64,000 nucleotides of DNA, taken from the NCBI GenBank assembly GCA_964650315.1, contig CAZYQE010000001.1, positions 114,966 to 178,965 on the forward strand, written 5' to 3'. Below, one piece after another: positions 24,981 through 33,936 of this stretch. Made by a program: the position numbers and the translations under genes. Under the pieces are notes generated by a model that did no database searches, had not been told where the DNA came from, and saw only the letters and a program-made list of their open reading frames with translations. The DNA comes from CAJMSU01 sp964650315 (GTDB taxonomy: Bacteria; Bacillota_I; Bacilli_A; RF39; UBA660). Numbering within the stretch: the stretch's first letter is position 1; every line of letters starts with the position of its first letter.

Positions 24981-25550
24981 ATGTATAAGAATTATAAAAA
25001 GATGATTATTAAAAATGTTATTATATTTGCATTAATTATTTTATTAGCAGTATTTGCGACATATAAAATATATTATAAATTTCAAAACGAAAGAAAAGTT
25101 GATTATAACTCTGAATCATTAGAAGTTATTTTCCATGAAGATAATGGAGATAGAGTTACTTTATATAAAATAACTCCAGTAACTGATTCAGTAGGTTTAT
25201 CATCAGAATCATATGAATTTACTGTTAAAAATAATTTAACAAAACCAGTAAATTATGTAATTAAATTGGTTGATGATAAAAAAACTATAGCGCAAGATAA
25301 ATGTAAAGATAGATTGATTCCTAAAGATATTATTAAAGTATCTTTAAAAGATGGAAAAAATAATAAAATATATAATTTAAATGAATTAGAGAATAATACT
25401 TTAAAATTAACTAAAATAAAAGCTTTAGGAGAAAAAAAATATATAATAAGAGTATGGACTAAAGAAGATTCTAAATCTGAAAGAGATGTTCATTATCACG
25501 GTAAAATTCAAATAGTAGAAGATAATAGTGATATTGCTAAAGCTAAATAG
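24981..25550 (+). CDS. Unknown membrane-anchored protein
   Basis: 189 residues: membrane helix at about 11-31 and an extracytoplasmic beta-rich domain (ESYEFTVKNNLTKPVNYVIKL), which resembles the NEW/CARDB-like layout of the protein at 3645. It ends 9 nt before the DUF177 gene and may share its transcript. No family recognised. Confidence 0.6.
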   Translation: MYKNYKKMIIKNVIIFALIILLAVFATYKIYYKFQNERKVDYNSESLEVIFHEDNGDRVTLYKITPVTDSVGLSSESYEFTVKNNLTKPVNYVIKLVDDKKTIAQDKCKDRLIPKDIIKVSLKDGKNNKIYNLNELENNTLKLTKIKALGEKKYIIRVWTKEDSKSERDVHYHGKIQIVEDNSDIAKAK

Positions 25551-25559
25551 GAGGTTATT

Positions 25560-26027
25560 ATGGATATAGATTTAACTCTATTACATAGTAAAACAGAAGA
25601 AGAAATATCTATTACAGGAATTTATAACATACCAGATGAATATATAGATAAAGACTTAGTTGTATCTGCTAATAATATTAATGTAGATGGTTATGTTTAT
25701 TTAGATGAAGAAGATAATGATAAGATTAAATGTAGTATAAAAGGTAATATAGAGATAGAAGATTCTGTATCTTTAGATAAATTAGAATATCCTATTTCTA
25801 TAGAATATGATGATATAATAGAAGAAAATTGCAAAAAAAGTGAAAATATACTTGATATATTCGCGTTTTTGTGGGAAAATATTGTACTAGAGGTTCCCTT
25901 ACACCTTACTGAAGTAGAAGATTTCAGTAAATATCAAGGGGATGGATGGAAATTAGTTGATGAAGATGAACTAAAAAATAATAATAATCCATTTAGTGAT
26001 ATATTAAAGGATTTTAAAGAGGAGTGA
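25560..26027 (+). CDS. DUF177/YceD family protein
   Basis: 155 residues. The DUF177 pattern is visible in VSANNINVDGYVYLD, then CSIKGNIEIEDSV, and DIFAFLWENIVLEVPLHLT; some of the Cys of the usual family motif are lost. This family is almost always upstream of rpmF, as here (6-nt gap), and is linked to 23S rRNA accumulation in plants and bacteria. The exact role is unclear. Confidence 0.8.
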   Translation: MDIDLTLLHSKTEEEISITGIYNIPDEYIDKDLVVSANNINVDGYVYLDEEDNDKIKCSIKGNIEIEDSVSLDKLEYPISIEYDDIIEENCKKSENILDIFAFLWENIVLEVPLHLTEVEDFSKYQGDGWKLVDEDELKNNNNPFSDILKDFKEE

Positions 26028-26033
26028 TAATAT

Positions 26034-26243
26034 ATGATGAACTTAGATATTCAAATGTTCGCTGTTCCTGCTCGTAAAGTTTCAAAAACAAGAAAAAGAA
26101 TGAGAAGAGCACATAACGCTAAGGATATTCCAGGAATGACTAAATGTCCAAGTTGTGGTGAAATGATTAAACCACATAGAGTATGTCCTAAGTGTGGAGC
26201 ATACAAAGGTAAGAATGTAGTAGAAACTAAAGAAGCTGAATAA
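26034..26243 (+). CDS. rpmF: 50S ribosomal protein L32 with N-terminal extension
   Basis: 69 residues. The core VPARKVSKTRKRMRRAHNA and the zinc ribbon with four Cys (CPSCGEMIKPHRVCPKCG) are typical of L32. The N-terminus is unusual: MMNLDIQMFA precedes the normal VP start. The ribosome site GAGGAG (26019-26024) is 9 nt from ATG 26034; the in-frame ATG at 26055 has none, so the extension is most likely translated. It resembles the Prp-cleaved LxLQFFA leader of Firmicute L27. Confidence 0.9.
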   Translation: MMNLDIQMFAVPARKVSKTRKRMRRAHNAKDIPGMTKCPSCGEMIKPHRVCPKCGAYKGKNVVETKEAE

Positions 26244-26252
26244 GCTTTTTTT
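26233..26252 (+). terminator. Intrinsic terminator after rpmF
   Basis: AAGCT (26233-26237) with AGCTT (26243-26247) followed by T7; overlaps the stop codon. Confidence 0.65.
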
Positions 26253-26318
26253 ATTTTTACTTTAACTTTTTATAAAATTAGTGTAATATAAATATTAGAT
26301 GATTAAGAAGGTGATTAG

Positions 26319-27617
26319 ATGAAAAATGTTACTATACTACCTGCAGATACTTATACTGTTATAAATAAAACAGTATTAAGTGATAATGATAAAAAACTTA
26401 TTTCTATGTTATATCAACCTATAATTGGATATGCTGCAGTATCACTTTATTTTACATTAATAGATGATTTAGATAAATTAGAAATAATGAGTAGTGATCT
26501 AACACATCATCATTTAATGTCTACAATGCAATTAAGATTAGAAGATATAGTAATAGCTAGAGAAAAATTAGAAGCTTGTGGACTAATTAAAAGCTATGTA
26601 AAAAGCGATAATATAAATCATTATGTATATCTAATATATTCACCATTATCTGCAAACGAATTCTTTAATCATCCAATATTAAATATAGTATTATATAATA
26701 ATCTAGGTAAAAAAGAATATGATAAGATAGTAAATTATTATAAAGTACCTAGAGTTAATTTAAAAGATTATAAAGATATTACATCTAGTTTTGATGATGT
26801 ATTTAAATCAGTACAAGGTAATATTCTAGAAATGAATAATGATATTACTAAAAGGGATTCTAATAATATTATTATTAATAAAGGAATAGACTTTAATATG
26901 TTAATATCAAGTATACCTAAATCTATGATTAGTGATAAATGCTTTAATAAAGATACTAAAGAATTAATAAATAATTTAAGTTTTGTATATGGATTAGATA
27001 CTTTAACTATACAAGGATTAATTAGAGACTCTATTAATGAAAAAGGTCTTATAGATAAAGTAGCTTTAAGAAAATCATGTCGTAATTACTATCAATTCCA
27101 AACTTCTGGTAACTTACCTACATTAATTTATAATAAACAACCAGATTATTTAAAGAAACCAGAAGGAGATAGTTCTAAATGGGCAAAGATGGTTTATACA
27201 TTTGAAAATTTAACTCCATATGAGTTCTTAAAAGCTAAATATAAGGGTGCTGAACCTACTACTAGAGATAAAAGATTAATAGAAAACTTACTTATAGATC
27301 AAAAACTAAATCCTGGAGTAATTAATGTATTAATCGCATATGTTTTAAAAATAAATGATGAAAAGCTAAATAAAAGCTATGTAGAGACTATTGCAGGTCA
27401 ATGGAAGAGATTAAATATAGAGACAGTAGAAGATGCAATGAGAATAACAGAAAAAGAACATAAAAAGAATAAAAAACTAGTAGGTAAAAAGTCTAATAGA
27501 ACAAAAAATAGTATTAAAAGTGATACACCTGCTTGGTTTGATAAAGAATTAGAAAAAAGTGACTTAACTGAAGAAGAAAGCGCAGAAATGGAAAAGGTTT
27601 TAGAAGAACTTGTTTAA
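26319..27617 (+). CDS. dnaB: Replication initiation/helicase-loading protein DnaB (Bacillus type)
   Basis: 432 residues. The N-terminal winged-helix part (KLISMLYQPIIGYAAVSLYFTL) and the C-terminal DnaD-like domain (about 295-390; ENLTPYEFLKAKYKGAEPT) match Bacillus DnaB, which works with DnaD and DnaI to load the replicative helicase. Usually dnaI follows directly; here an HD-domain gene follows after a 148-nt gap instead. The basic C-terminus is usual. Confidence 0.82.
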   Translation: MKNVTILPADTYTVINKTVLSDNDKKLISMLYQPIIGYAAVSLYFTLIDDLDKLEIMSSDLTHHHLMSTMQLRLEDIVIAREKLEACGLIKSYVKSDNINHYVYLIYSPLSANEFFNHPILNIVLYNNLGKKEYDKIVNYYKVPRVNLKDYKDITSSFDDVFKSVQGNILEMNNDITKRDSNNIIINKGIDFNMLISSIPKSMISDKCFNKDTKELINNLSFVYGLDTLTIQGLIRDSINEKGLIDKVALRKSCRNYYQFQTSGNLPTLIYNKQPDYLKKPEGDSSKWAKMVYTFENLTPYEFLKAKYKGAEPTTRDKRLIENLLIDQKLNPGVINVLIAYVLKINDEKLNKSYVETIAGQWKRLNIETVEDAMRITEKEHKKNKKLVGKKSNRTKNSIKSDTPAWFDKELEKSDLTEEESAEMEKVLEELV

Positions 27618-27765
27618 TGTTTTAATATGTGCTAGAATAAGTTTGTTGCGTGTAAAATTTATGTCTAATTAAAAATATCTATCACGCAGTTTATTGAATC
27701 ATATTGATATATATGTTATCATTAGATAGTAAACTATTAACATAAAATAAAGCAAGGGATGTTAA

Positions 27766-28269
27766 ATGGATAATTATTTTATAGATAAAGAATTTCAAAG
27801 TATTATAGAACCTATAATGAAAAATAAAGAATTTCAAAAATTAAAGACTGTATCACATCATGGTATATCTAGGTTGCATCATTCTTTAAGAGTAGCTTAT
27901 TTTTCTTATAAGGTTTCTAAAAAATTACATTTAGAATATAAAGAAACAACAGAAGCTGCATTACTTCATGATTTTTTCGTTGATGAAGTAGATGATGAGA
28001 ATGTTTTATTAAAATTAAGACGTCATCCAGAACATGCAGTGGAGAATGCTACTAAGCATTTTGATCTAACAGATAGACAAAAAGATATTATTAGAACACA
28101 TATGTTTCCAATTACATTTACTCCACCTAAATACATAGAAAGTTGGATTGTAGATATAGTAGATGATTGTTCTGCAGTATATGAAAGATATCATAGTTTA
28201 AGAAAAGAAATGCGTGCAGCGACTACTTTTATGTTCATCGTATTAATAAACATAATTAGAATGAGATAA
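27766..28269 (+). CDS. HD-domain phosphohydrolase
   Basis: 167 residues with an HD motif: HHSLRVAYF, AALLHDFFVDE, HPEHAVENA and a final Asp in WIVDIVDD. This pattern is that of HD/HDIG metal hydrolases acting on nucleotides or phosphate esters; substrate unknown. It takes the place where dnaI is usual. The gap upstream (27618-27765) holds TGCGTG and CACGCA as a widely spaced inverted repeat and no clear gene. Confidence 0.8.
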   Translation: MDNYFIDKEFQSIIEPIMKNKEFQKLKTVSHHGISRLHHSLRVAYFSYKVSKKLHLEYKETTEAALLHDFFVDEVDDENVLLKLRRHPEHAVENATKHFDLTDRQKDIIRTHMFPITFTPPKYIESWIVDIVDDCSAVYERYHSLRKEMRAATTFMFIVLINIIRMR

Positions 28270-28287
28270 GTAGTTATCTCTTTTTTT
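28263..28287 (+). terminator. Intrinsic terminator
   Basis: GAGATAA (28263-28269), loop, TTATCTC (28274-28280), T7; overlaps the stop. Confidence 0.85.
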
Positions 28288-28317
28288 CTATAAAATTAAA
28301 ATAAAAAGGGTGATAGT

Positions 28318-29937
28318 ATGAAAAAAACTTATATTTTTGGACATAGAAAACCAGATACTGATGCAGTTATGTCCGCAATAGCATTATCATATTTAAAAAA
28401 TAAACTAGGAGAGAATACAGAACCTAGGGTTCTTGGGTCTGTTAATAAAGAAACTAAATATGTCCTAAATTATTTTAATTTAAAAGAACCTAGATATTTA
28501 AATGATGTTAAATTACAATTAAAAGATGTTAATTATCATAAAAACTTCTATATAGAAGAAACTAGTTCTATATATGATGGATATCAAGCTATGTTAAAAG
28601 AAGGATTAACTGGTATTCCAATAGTAGATAATGATAAGAACTTTATAGGTTTAATTACTATTAAAGATTTATCTCATATGATTATTAATGGAGATTTTGA
28701 AGATTTAAATACATCATATGATAATATAGCAAAAGTATTAAAAGGAAAAAAACTATTAAAATTTAATGAAGAAATAGCAGGTAAAATAATAGTTGCTTCA
28801 TATAAGAGTGCTACTTTTATAGAAAGTGTAAACTTAGATAATAGTAATATATTAATAGTAGGAGATAGAGATAATATTATAGAATATGCAATTAATTCTA
28901 AAGTTAAATTAATTGTTTTATCTAATAGTGCTCATATAAAAGAAAAACATTTAAAAATGGCTAAAGAGAATAAGGTAAATATTATTAAGACTACATATGA
29001 TTCATATCATATAGCTAAACTAATATCATTTACTAATTATATTAAAACTATGATTAGAAGTTATAATCCAACTAGATTTGAAGAAACAGAATTTGTAGAT
29101 AATATATTAGAAATAAATAATAAATTAAAACATACTAACTATCCAGTAGTTAATAAAAAGAATAAATGTTTAGGACTACTTAGATTAACAGATTTAAATG
29201 ATAAAAAACCTAAAGATGTAATATTAGTTGATCATAATGAAAGAATACAAAGTATAGATGGATTAGAAGAAGCTAATATATTAGAAATAATAGATCACCA
29301 TAATTTAGGTAATTTAACTACTAATAGTCCAATTAATTTTAGAAATATGTCTGTAGGATCAACTTGTACTATAGTATATAAATTATTTAAAGAAAGAAAT
29401 GTAAATATACCTATTTATATAGCTGGAGCTTTAATATCTGGTATTTTATCAGATACTCTAGTATTAAAGAGTCCAACTACTACTAAATTAGATATAGAAG
29501 CAGTAAAAGATTTAGCTAATATTGCTAAAATAGATTATAAAAAATATGGATTAGATATGTTAAAGTCAGGGACATCTTTAGAAAACATGAGTAAAGAAGA
29601 TGTTGTTTATAATGACTATAAAGTATACACTGTTAATGAGAAACATTTTTCTATAGGTTGGTTTTATACTATGAACTTTGATGAAATGAAAAAAGATTTA
29701 GATAAATATATTGAAGTATTAGATAAAACTAGTGAAGCAAATGATTATAGTTTAGTAGCTTTATATGTTACAGATATAATAAAAAATGGTAGTTATGTAA
29801 TATTTAATACTAAAGGTAAAGATATTATGAATATGATATATAATAAAAGTGATTTTAAAGAAGCTACATTTATACCAAATTGTGTATCTCGTAAGAAAAG
29901 TGTAGTACCATTAATTATGGAAGTATTTGAAAACTAG
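28318..29937 (+). CDS. ppaC: Manganese-dependent inorganic pyrophosphatase with CBS/DRTGG insert
   Basis: 539 residues. The DHH catalytic domain is split: FGHRKPDTDAVMSAI at the N-terminus, then VDHNER and IDHHNLGN after about residue 300, with a C-terminal DHHA2 domain. In between lie two CBS motifs (for example GIPIVDNDKNFIGLITIKDL) and a DRTGG region, known to bind adenine nucleotides and control activity in family II enzymes. It hydrolyses pyrophosphate in the cytoplasm. First of three genes spaced by 8 and about 1 nt. Confidence 0.93.
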   Translation: MKKTYIFGHRKPDTDAVMSAIALSYLKNKLGENTEPRVLGSVNKETKYVLNYFNLKEPRYLNDVKLQLKDVNYHKNFYIEETSSIYDGYQAMLKEGLTGIPIVDNDKNFIGLITIKDLSHMIINGDFEDLNTSYDNIAKVLKGKKLLKFNEEIAGKIIVASYKSATFIESVNLDNSNILIVGDRDNIIEYAINSKVKLIVLSNSAHIKEKHLKMAKENKVNIIKTTYDSYHIAKLISFTNYIKTMIRSYNPTRFEETEFVDNILEINNKLKHTNYPVVNKKNKCLGLLRLTDLNDKKPKDVILVDHNERIQSIDGLEEANILEIIDHHNLGNLTTNSPINFRNMSVGSTCTIVYKLFKERNVNIPIYIAGALISGILSDTLVLKSPTTTKLDIEAVKDLANIAKIDYKKYGLDMLKSGTSLENMSKEDVVYNDYKVYTVNEKHFSIGWFYTMNFDEMKKDLDKYIEVLDKTSEANDYSLVALYVTDIIKNGSYVIFNTKGKDIMNMIYNKSDFKEATFIPNCVSRKKSVVPLIMEVFEN

Positions 29938-29945
29938 GTGATAAT

Positions 29946-30785
29946 ATGAAAGATAAATTAATTTTAGTAATTAAAGGATTCTTCTTTGGTATTGCTAATG
30001 TAATACCTGGAGTAAGTGGTGGAACTATTGCTATTACTATGGGTGTTTATGAAGAAATGATTGATATAATTAGTCATTTTTTTAAAGATTTAAAGAAGAG
30101 TTTAAGTTTTGTAATACCATTTGGTATAGGAGCAGTACTTTCTATACTATTAATGAGTAAAGTAATAAGTTTTTGTCTAGATAAATATCCATTCTCAACT
30201 AAATTATTCTTTATTGGATTAATATTAGGGGGAATACCACTTATTGCTAAGAAAGTAAAAAATAGTAAGATTAAACCGTTAAATATAATACTATTCTTAA
30301 TAACATTTTCTATTATAATAGGAATGGCTTTTATGAAAGAAGGTAATTATGCAGTATCTTTATCTAATATGAATATAGGTATGTATATAGTATTATTCTT
30401 AGTAGGTATAGTAGCAGCAGCTACTATGGTTATTCCAGGAGTTAGTGGATCATTTGTGTTAATGTTATTAGGTTTCTATGAACCAATTATTAAAACTATA
30501 AGTAATATAACTAAACTTAATCTATTAGGAACTAATATCTCAATATTATTACCATTTGGATTAGGAATACTTATAGGTATAGTATTAGTTGCTAAAATAT
30601 TAGAATTCTTATTTAATAAATATGAAGTACCTACATATTATGCAATATTAGGATTTATAATAGCTAGTATCTTTACACTAAGTTTTAGTTTATTTGGAGT
30701 AAGTATTTCTCTAATGCAAGTATTAATTGGAATATTATTATTTGTACTTGCTACTATAATTGGTTATAAGTTAGGAGATGAATAA
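29946..30785 (+). CDS. DUF368 polyprenyl-phosphate translocase (PopT family)
   Basis: 279 residues, about eight membrane helices in two halves that each contain the hallmark PGVSG: IANVIPGVSGGTIAI at about residue 17 and TMVIPGVSGSFVLM at about 160. DUF368 proteins were shown to flip undecaprenyl phosphate back to the cytoplasmic face. The next gene makes undecaprenyl phosphate from the diphosphate, so the pair looks like a lipid-carrier recycling unit. Confidence 0.88.
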   Translation: MKDKLILVIKGFFFGIANVIPGVSGGTIAITMGVYEEMIDIISHFFKDLKKSLSFVIPFGIGAVLSILLMSKVISFCLDKYPFSTKLFFIGLILGGIPLIAKKVKNSKIKPLNIILFLITFSIIIGMAFMKEGNYAVSLSNMNIGMYIVLFLVGIVAAATMVIPGVSGSFVLMLLGFYEPIIKTISNITKLNLLGTNISILLPFGLGILIGIVLVAKILEFLFNKYEVPTYYAILGFIIASIFTLSFSLFGVSISLMQVLIGILLFVLATIIGYKLGDE

Positions 30786-30786
30786 T

Positions 30787-31611
30787 ATGACATTAATTAC
30801 TTATATATTTTTAGGATTACTACAAGGTATTACAGAACCTATACCAGTATCTAGTAGTGGACATTTATTAATATTACAAACTATATTTAAAAATCTAAAA
30901 GATATGCATATAGATTTTGAAACTTTAGCAGTTATTACTAATTTTGGTAGTTTAGTTGCAATAGTAATATTATTTAGAAAAGAAATAATTAAATTAATAA
31001 AAGATTTCTTTTCATATATTTTTAATAAAGATAGTAGAAAAGAAACTAAAAAGAATTATTTATATTCATGGAAATTAGTAGTTGCGACTATTCCTGCAGG
31101 AGTATTAGGTATTGTTGCTACTAAGATAGATTTATTAGAAAAGCTAGAAGAAAATGTTAAATTTGTTGGAATTACTCTAATAATAACTGCAATATTCTTA
31201 TTCCTAATAAGAAACTTTAAAGGTAAAAAATCTAAAGATAAAATAACTTTTAAAGATGCATTTATTATAGGACTATATCAAATGGTTAGTATAATACCTG
31301 GTATTAGTAGAAGTGGAGCTACTATAGTAGGTGGTATGTTTCAAAAATTAAAAAGAGAAGAAGCTTTTAATTTCTCATTTCTTATGTATATACCAATATC
31401 TATAGCGACTACAATATTAGGAGTTAAAGATTTATTAGAAATATCTATTAGTAGTACTACTTGGATATTATATATAATTGCTGCTATAGTAGCAGGTATA
31501 TTTACATATATATTTACTAAGTGGTTTGCTAAGATTGTTAAAGAGGGTAAATTAATATATTTTTCAATATATTGTTTAATAGTAGGAATACTAGTAATAA
31601 TATTCTTATAA
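30787..31611 (+). CDS. uppP: Undecaprenyl-diphosphatase UppP/BacA
   Basis: 274 residues from ATG 30787, which lies 9 nt after AGGAG (30773-30777); an in-frame ATG at 30778 touches the ribosome site. Signatures: LQGITEPIPVSSSGHLLI and IIPGISRSGATIVGGM, both part of the active site, and about eight membrane helices. It removes one phosphate from undecaprenyl diphosphate at the outer face of the membrane. Directly downstream of the DUF368 translocase. Confidence 0.94.
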   Translation: MTLITYIFLGLLQGITEPIPVSSSGHLLILQTIFKNLKDMHIDFETLAVITNFGSLVAIVILFRKEIIKLIKDFFSYIFNKDSRKETKKNYLYSWKLVVATIPAGVLGIVATKIDLLEKLEENVKFVGITLIITAIFLFLIRNFKGKKSKDKITFKDAFIIGLYQMVSIIPGISRSGATIVGGMFQKLKREEAFNFSFLMYIPISIATTILGVKDLLEISISSTTWILYIIAAIVAGIFTYIFTKWFAKIVKEGKLIYFSIYCLIVGILVIIFL

Positions 31612-31624
31612 TGTAAATAAATGT

Positions 31625-31660
31625 ATAAAACAACTGTATTTAACAGTTGTTTTATTTACA
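31625..31660 (+). terminator. Strong intrinsic terminator after uppP
   Basis: 13-bp stem: ATAAAACAACTGT (31625-31637) with its complement (31643-31655), T-rich end. Confidence 0.85.
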
Positions 31661-31707
31661 TATAATTTAATTTATATTAAGATTATTATAGGAGAGAAGG
31701 TTTTTAT

Positions 31708-33081
31708 ATGGAGATAAAAAGGGATATAAAAAAGAATATATTTAGAGGATATGATATAAGAGGAATATATCCTACTGAATTAGATGAAGATACTGTATAT
31801 ACCATTGGATTAGGTTTTGGTAGTTATATTAAAGAATTAGGCAAAACTAAATGTATAGTAGGTCATGATAATAGATTAAGTAGTCCTTCTTTATATAAAG
31901 CCTTAATACAAGGTATAACTGAAACAGGTATAGATGTAATGGCCTTAGGTTTATGTACAACTCCTATGTATTACTATGCATGTATTAAATTAAAAATATA
32001 TAGTGGAGTAATGGTAACTGCGTCACATAATCCTAAAGATGATAATGGATTAAAATTTGCATTTGATGAAAAAGGTAATTGTAAAGGACAAGAAATACAA
32101 GATTTCTTAGAATATATATTAAGAGGAAACTTTTCTAAAGGAGAAGGTAGTGTAGTAGAATATATAATTGCCAATGATTATATAAAATTATTTAAAGAGA
32201 GTCTAAATTTTGGTAATAGAAAAGTTAAAGTAGTAATAGATCCAGGTAATGGAACTACTTCTATAATTGCAAAAGAATTATATAATTCATTCCCAATGGA
32301 ATTAATAGAAATAAATGGAGAAAGTGATGGTAGTTTTCCTAATCACCATCCAGATCCATGTGTAGAAGATAACTTAACACAACTTAAACAAAAAGTTTTA
32401 GAAACTAATGCAGATCTTGGATTAGGTTTTGATGGTGATGGAGATAGAATGGGATTAATTACTAACAGTGGTAAGTTTATTCCTACAGATAGATATATGG
32501 CTTTATTTATAAGAGATATGATAAATAAAGTAGATAAAAAAGAATTTTTATATGATGTAAAATGTTCTAAAGCATTAAAAGATGAGATAGAAAAACTAGG
32601 TGGTAAAGGCATATGTTATAGAAGTGGTAATTCATATACAAAAGCTGCTACTAGAGATTTAGATTTACCATTTGGAGGAGAATTATCTGGACATGTATAT
32701 TTTAGAGATAAATTTCCTGGTTTTGATTCAGGATTATATGCAGGTCTTAGAGTAGTAGAAATATTATCAAATACAAATAAAACACTAGATCAGTTATTAG
32801 AAGGTATTAACGAATATTATTCTACTCCAGAAATAAAAGTACCATCTCCAGATGAAGTAAAATTTGAAGTAGTAAATAAAGTAATAGAATATATAAAGAC
32901 TAAAGGATATAATTATTTAGATATAGATGGTGCAAGAGTAGAATTTGATGATAGTTGGGCTCTTATAAGAGCATCTAATACTGGACCAAATCTAACATTA
33001 AGATTTGAAGCTACTACTAAAGAAAGATTAGAAGAAATACAAAAAGAATTTACTGACAAAGTAGAAGAGTTTAATAAATAA
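31708..33081 (+). CDS. Phosphomannomutase/phosphoglucomutase
   Basis: 457 residues of the alpha-D-phosphohexomutase family. Motifs in order: FRGYDIRGIYP, catalytic Ser in TASHNPKDDNGLK, metal-binding GFDGDGDRMG, sugar-binding GGELSGH, and phosphate-binding RASNTGPNLTLR. The AlgC/ManB-type layout suggests activity on mannose- and glucose-1/6-phosphates for surface polysaccharide or glycolytic use. Monocistronic with its own terminator. Confidence 0.92.
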   Translation: MEIKRDIKKNIFRGYDIRGIYPTELDEDTVYTIGLGFGSYIKELGKTKCIVGHDNRLSSPSLYKALIQGITETGIDVMALGLCTTPMYYYACIKLKIYSGVMVTASHNPKDDNGLKFAFDEKGNCKGQEIQDFLEYILRGNFSKGEGSVVEYIIANDYIKLFKESLNFGNRKVKVVIDPGNGTTSIIAKELYNSFPMELIEINGESDGSFPNHHPDPCVEDNLTQLKQKVLETNADLGLGFDGDGDRMGLITNSGKFIPTDRYMALFIRDMINKVDKKEFLYDVKCSKALKDEIEKLGGKGICYRSGNSYTKAATRDLDLPFGGELSGHVYFRDKFPGFDSGLYAGLRVVEILSNTNKTLDQLLEGINEYYSTPEIKVPSPDEVKFEVVNKVIEYIKTKGYNYLDIDGARVEFDDSWALIRASNTGPNLTLRFEATTKERLEEIQKEFTDKVEEFNK

Positions 33082-33095
33082 ACTCTTTTTCTTTT
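33065..33095 (+). terminator. Intrinsic terminator
   Basis: AAGAGTTTA (33065-33073) with TAAACTCTT (33079-33087), then T; overlaps the stop. Confidence 0.8.
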
Positions 33096-33142
33096 ATAAT
33101 ATAATAAATTATGTTATTATATACATGAATGGAGGGATTGTA

Positions 33143-33865
33143 ATGAGTGGACATTCTAAATGGGCAAATATACATAGAAAAAAGGGATTAATAGATGCAG
33201 CACGTGGTAAAGTATTTCAAAAATTAGCTAAAGAAATATATGTAGCAGCTAAAGCAGGAGCTCCTGATCCTGATCAAAATGCATCACTTAGATTAGCTGT
33301 AGATAAAGCTAAAGCTCAAAATATGCCTAAAGATAAGATTCAAAAGGCTATTGATAAAGCTAAAGGTGGTACTGATGGAGAAAACTATGAAAGTATAAGA
33401 TATGAAGGTTATGGACCTAATGGAGTAGCTTTTATGGTTGATTGTTTAACTGATAATAGAAATAGAACTGCTTCTTTTGTACGTAGTGCATTTACTAAAT
33501 CAGGTGGTAATCTAGGAACAGACGGATCTGTTAGTTATATGTTTAACAAAAAAGGATCTATTGTAATACCTGCAGATTATGATGAAGATACTATGATGAT
33601 GGCAGCTTTAGATGCAGGAGCAGAAGATTTTGAAAAAATAGGAGATAATTATATTATTACTACAGATACATCTAGTTTTACTACAGTAAAAGAAGCTTTA
33701 GAAAATGAAGACGTAAAAGAATTCTTAGAATGTGAACTTACATATATTCCTAATATGGAAGTAGAACTTAATGAAGAGCAAACAGAAAAAGTTAATAAAT
33801 TAGTAGAAAACTTAGAAGATTTAGATGATGTACAAGATGTATATTATAATTTAAAGGAAGATTAA
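33143..33865 (+). CDS. YebC/PmpR/TACO1 family protein
   Basis: The start is ATG 33143, 7 nt after GGAGGG; an in-frame ATG at 33125 precedes the ribosome site. 240 residues beginning MSGHSKWANIHRKKG, the family hallmark, with GYGPNGVAFMVDCLTDNRNRT in the middle. Members were described as transcription regulators and more recently as factors that help ribosomes pass proline stretches. Cytoplasmic. Single gene with a good terminator. Confidence 0.94.
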   Translation: MSGHSKWANIHRKKGLIDAARGKVFQKLAKEIYVAAKAGAPDPDQNASLRLAVDKAKAQNMPKDKIQKAIDKAKGGTDGENYESIRYEGYGPNGVAFMVDCLTDNRNRTASFVRSAFTKSGGNLGTDGSVSYMFNKKGSIVIPADYDEDTMMMAALDAGAEDFEKIGDNYIITTDTSSFTTVKEALENEDVKEFLECELTYIPNMEVELNEEQTEKVNKLVENLEDLDDVQDVYYNLKED

Positions 33866-33878
33866 ATCTTCCTTTTTT
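33853..33878 (+). terminator. Intrinsic terminator
   Basis: AAAGGAAGATT and AATCTTCCTTT form an almost perfect palindrome followed by T6. Confidence 0.85.
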
Positions 33879-33879
33879 C

Positions 33880-33908
33880 TTGCAATTTTCTTCAAAATAT
33901 GTTATAAT
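33880..33908 (+). promoter_or_regulatory. Strong promoter of the gene at 33937
   Basis: TTGCAA (33880-33885), 17 nt, extended -10 TGTTATAAT (33900-33908). The -35 begins 1 nt after the terminator T tract. Confidence 0.75.
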
Positions 33909-33936
33909 ATGTGAGCATTAAAGGGGGAGAATATTT

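Noticed and set aside
27647..27688. TGCGTG / CACGCA inverted repeat considered as a riboswitch or operator
   Set aside because: Stem is only 6 bp with a 30-nt AT-rich loop and no T tract or recognised motif; kept only as a note.
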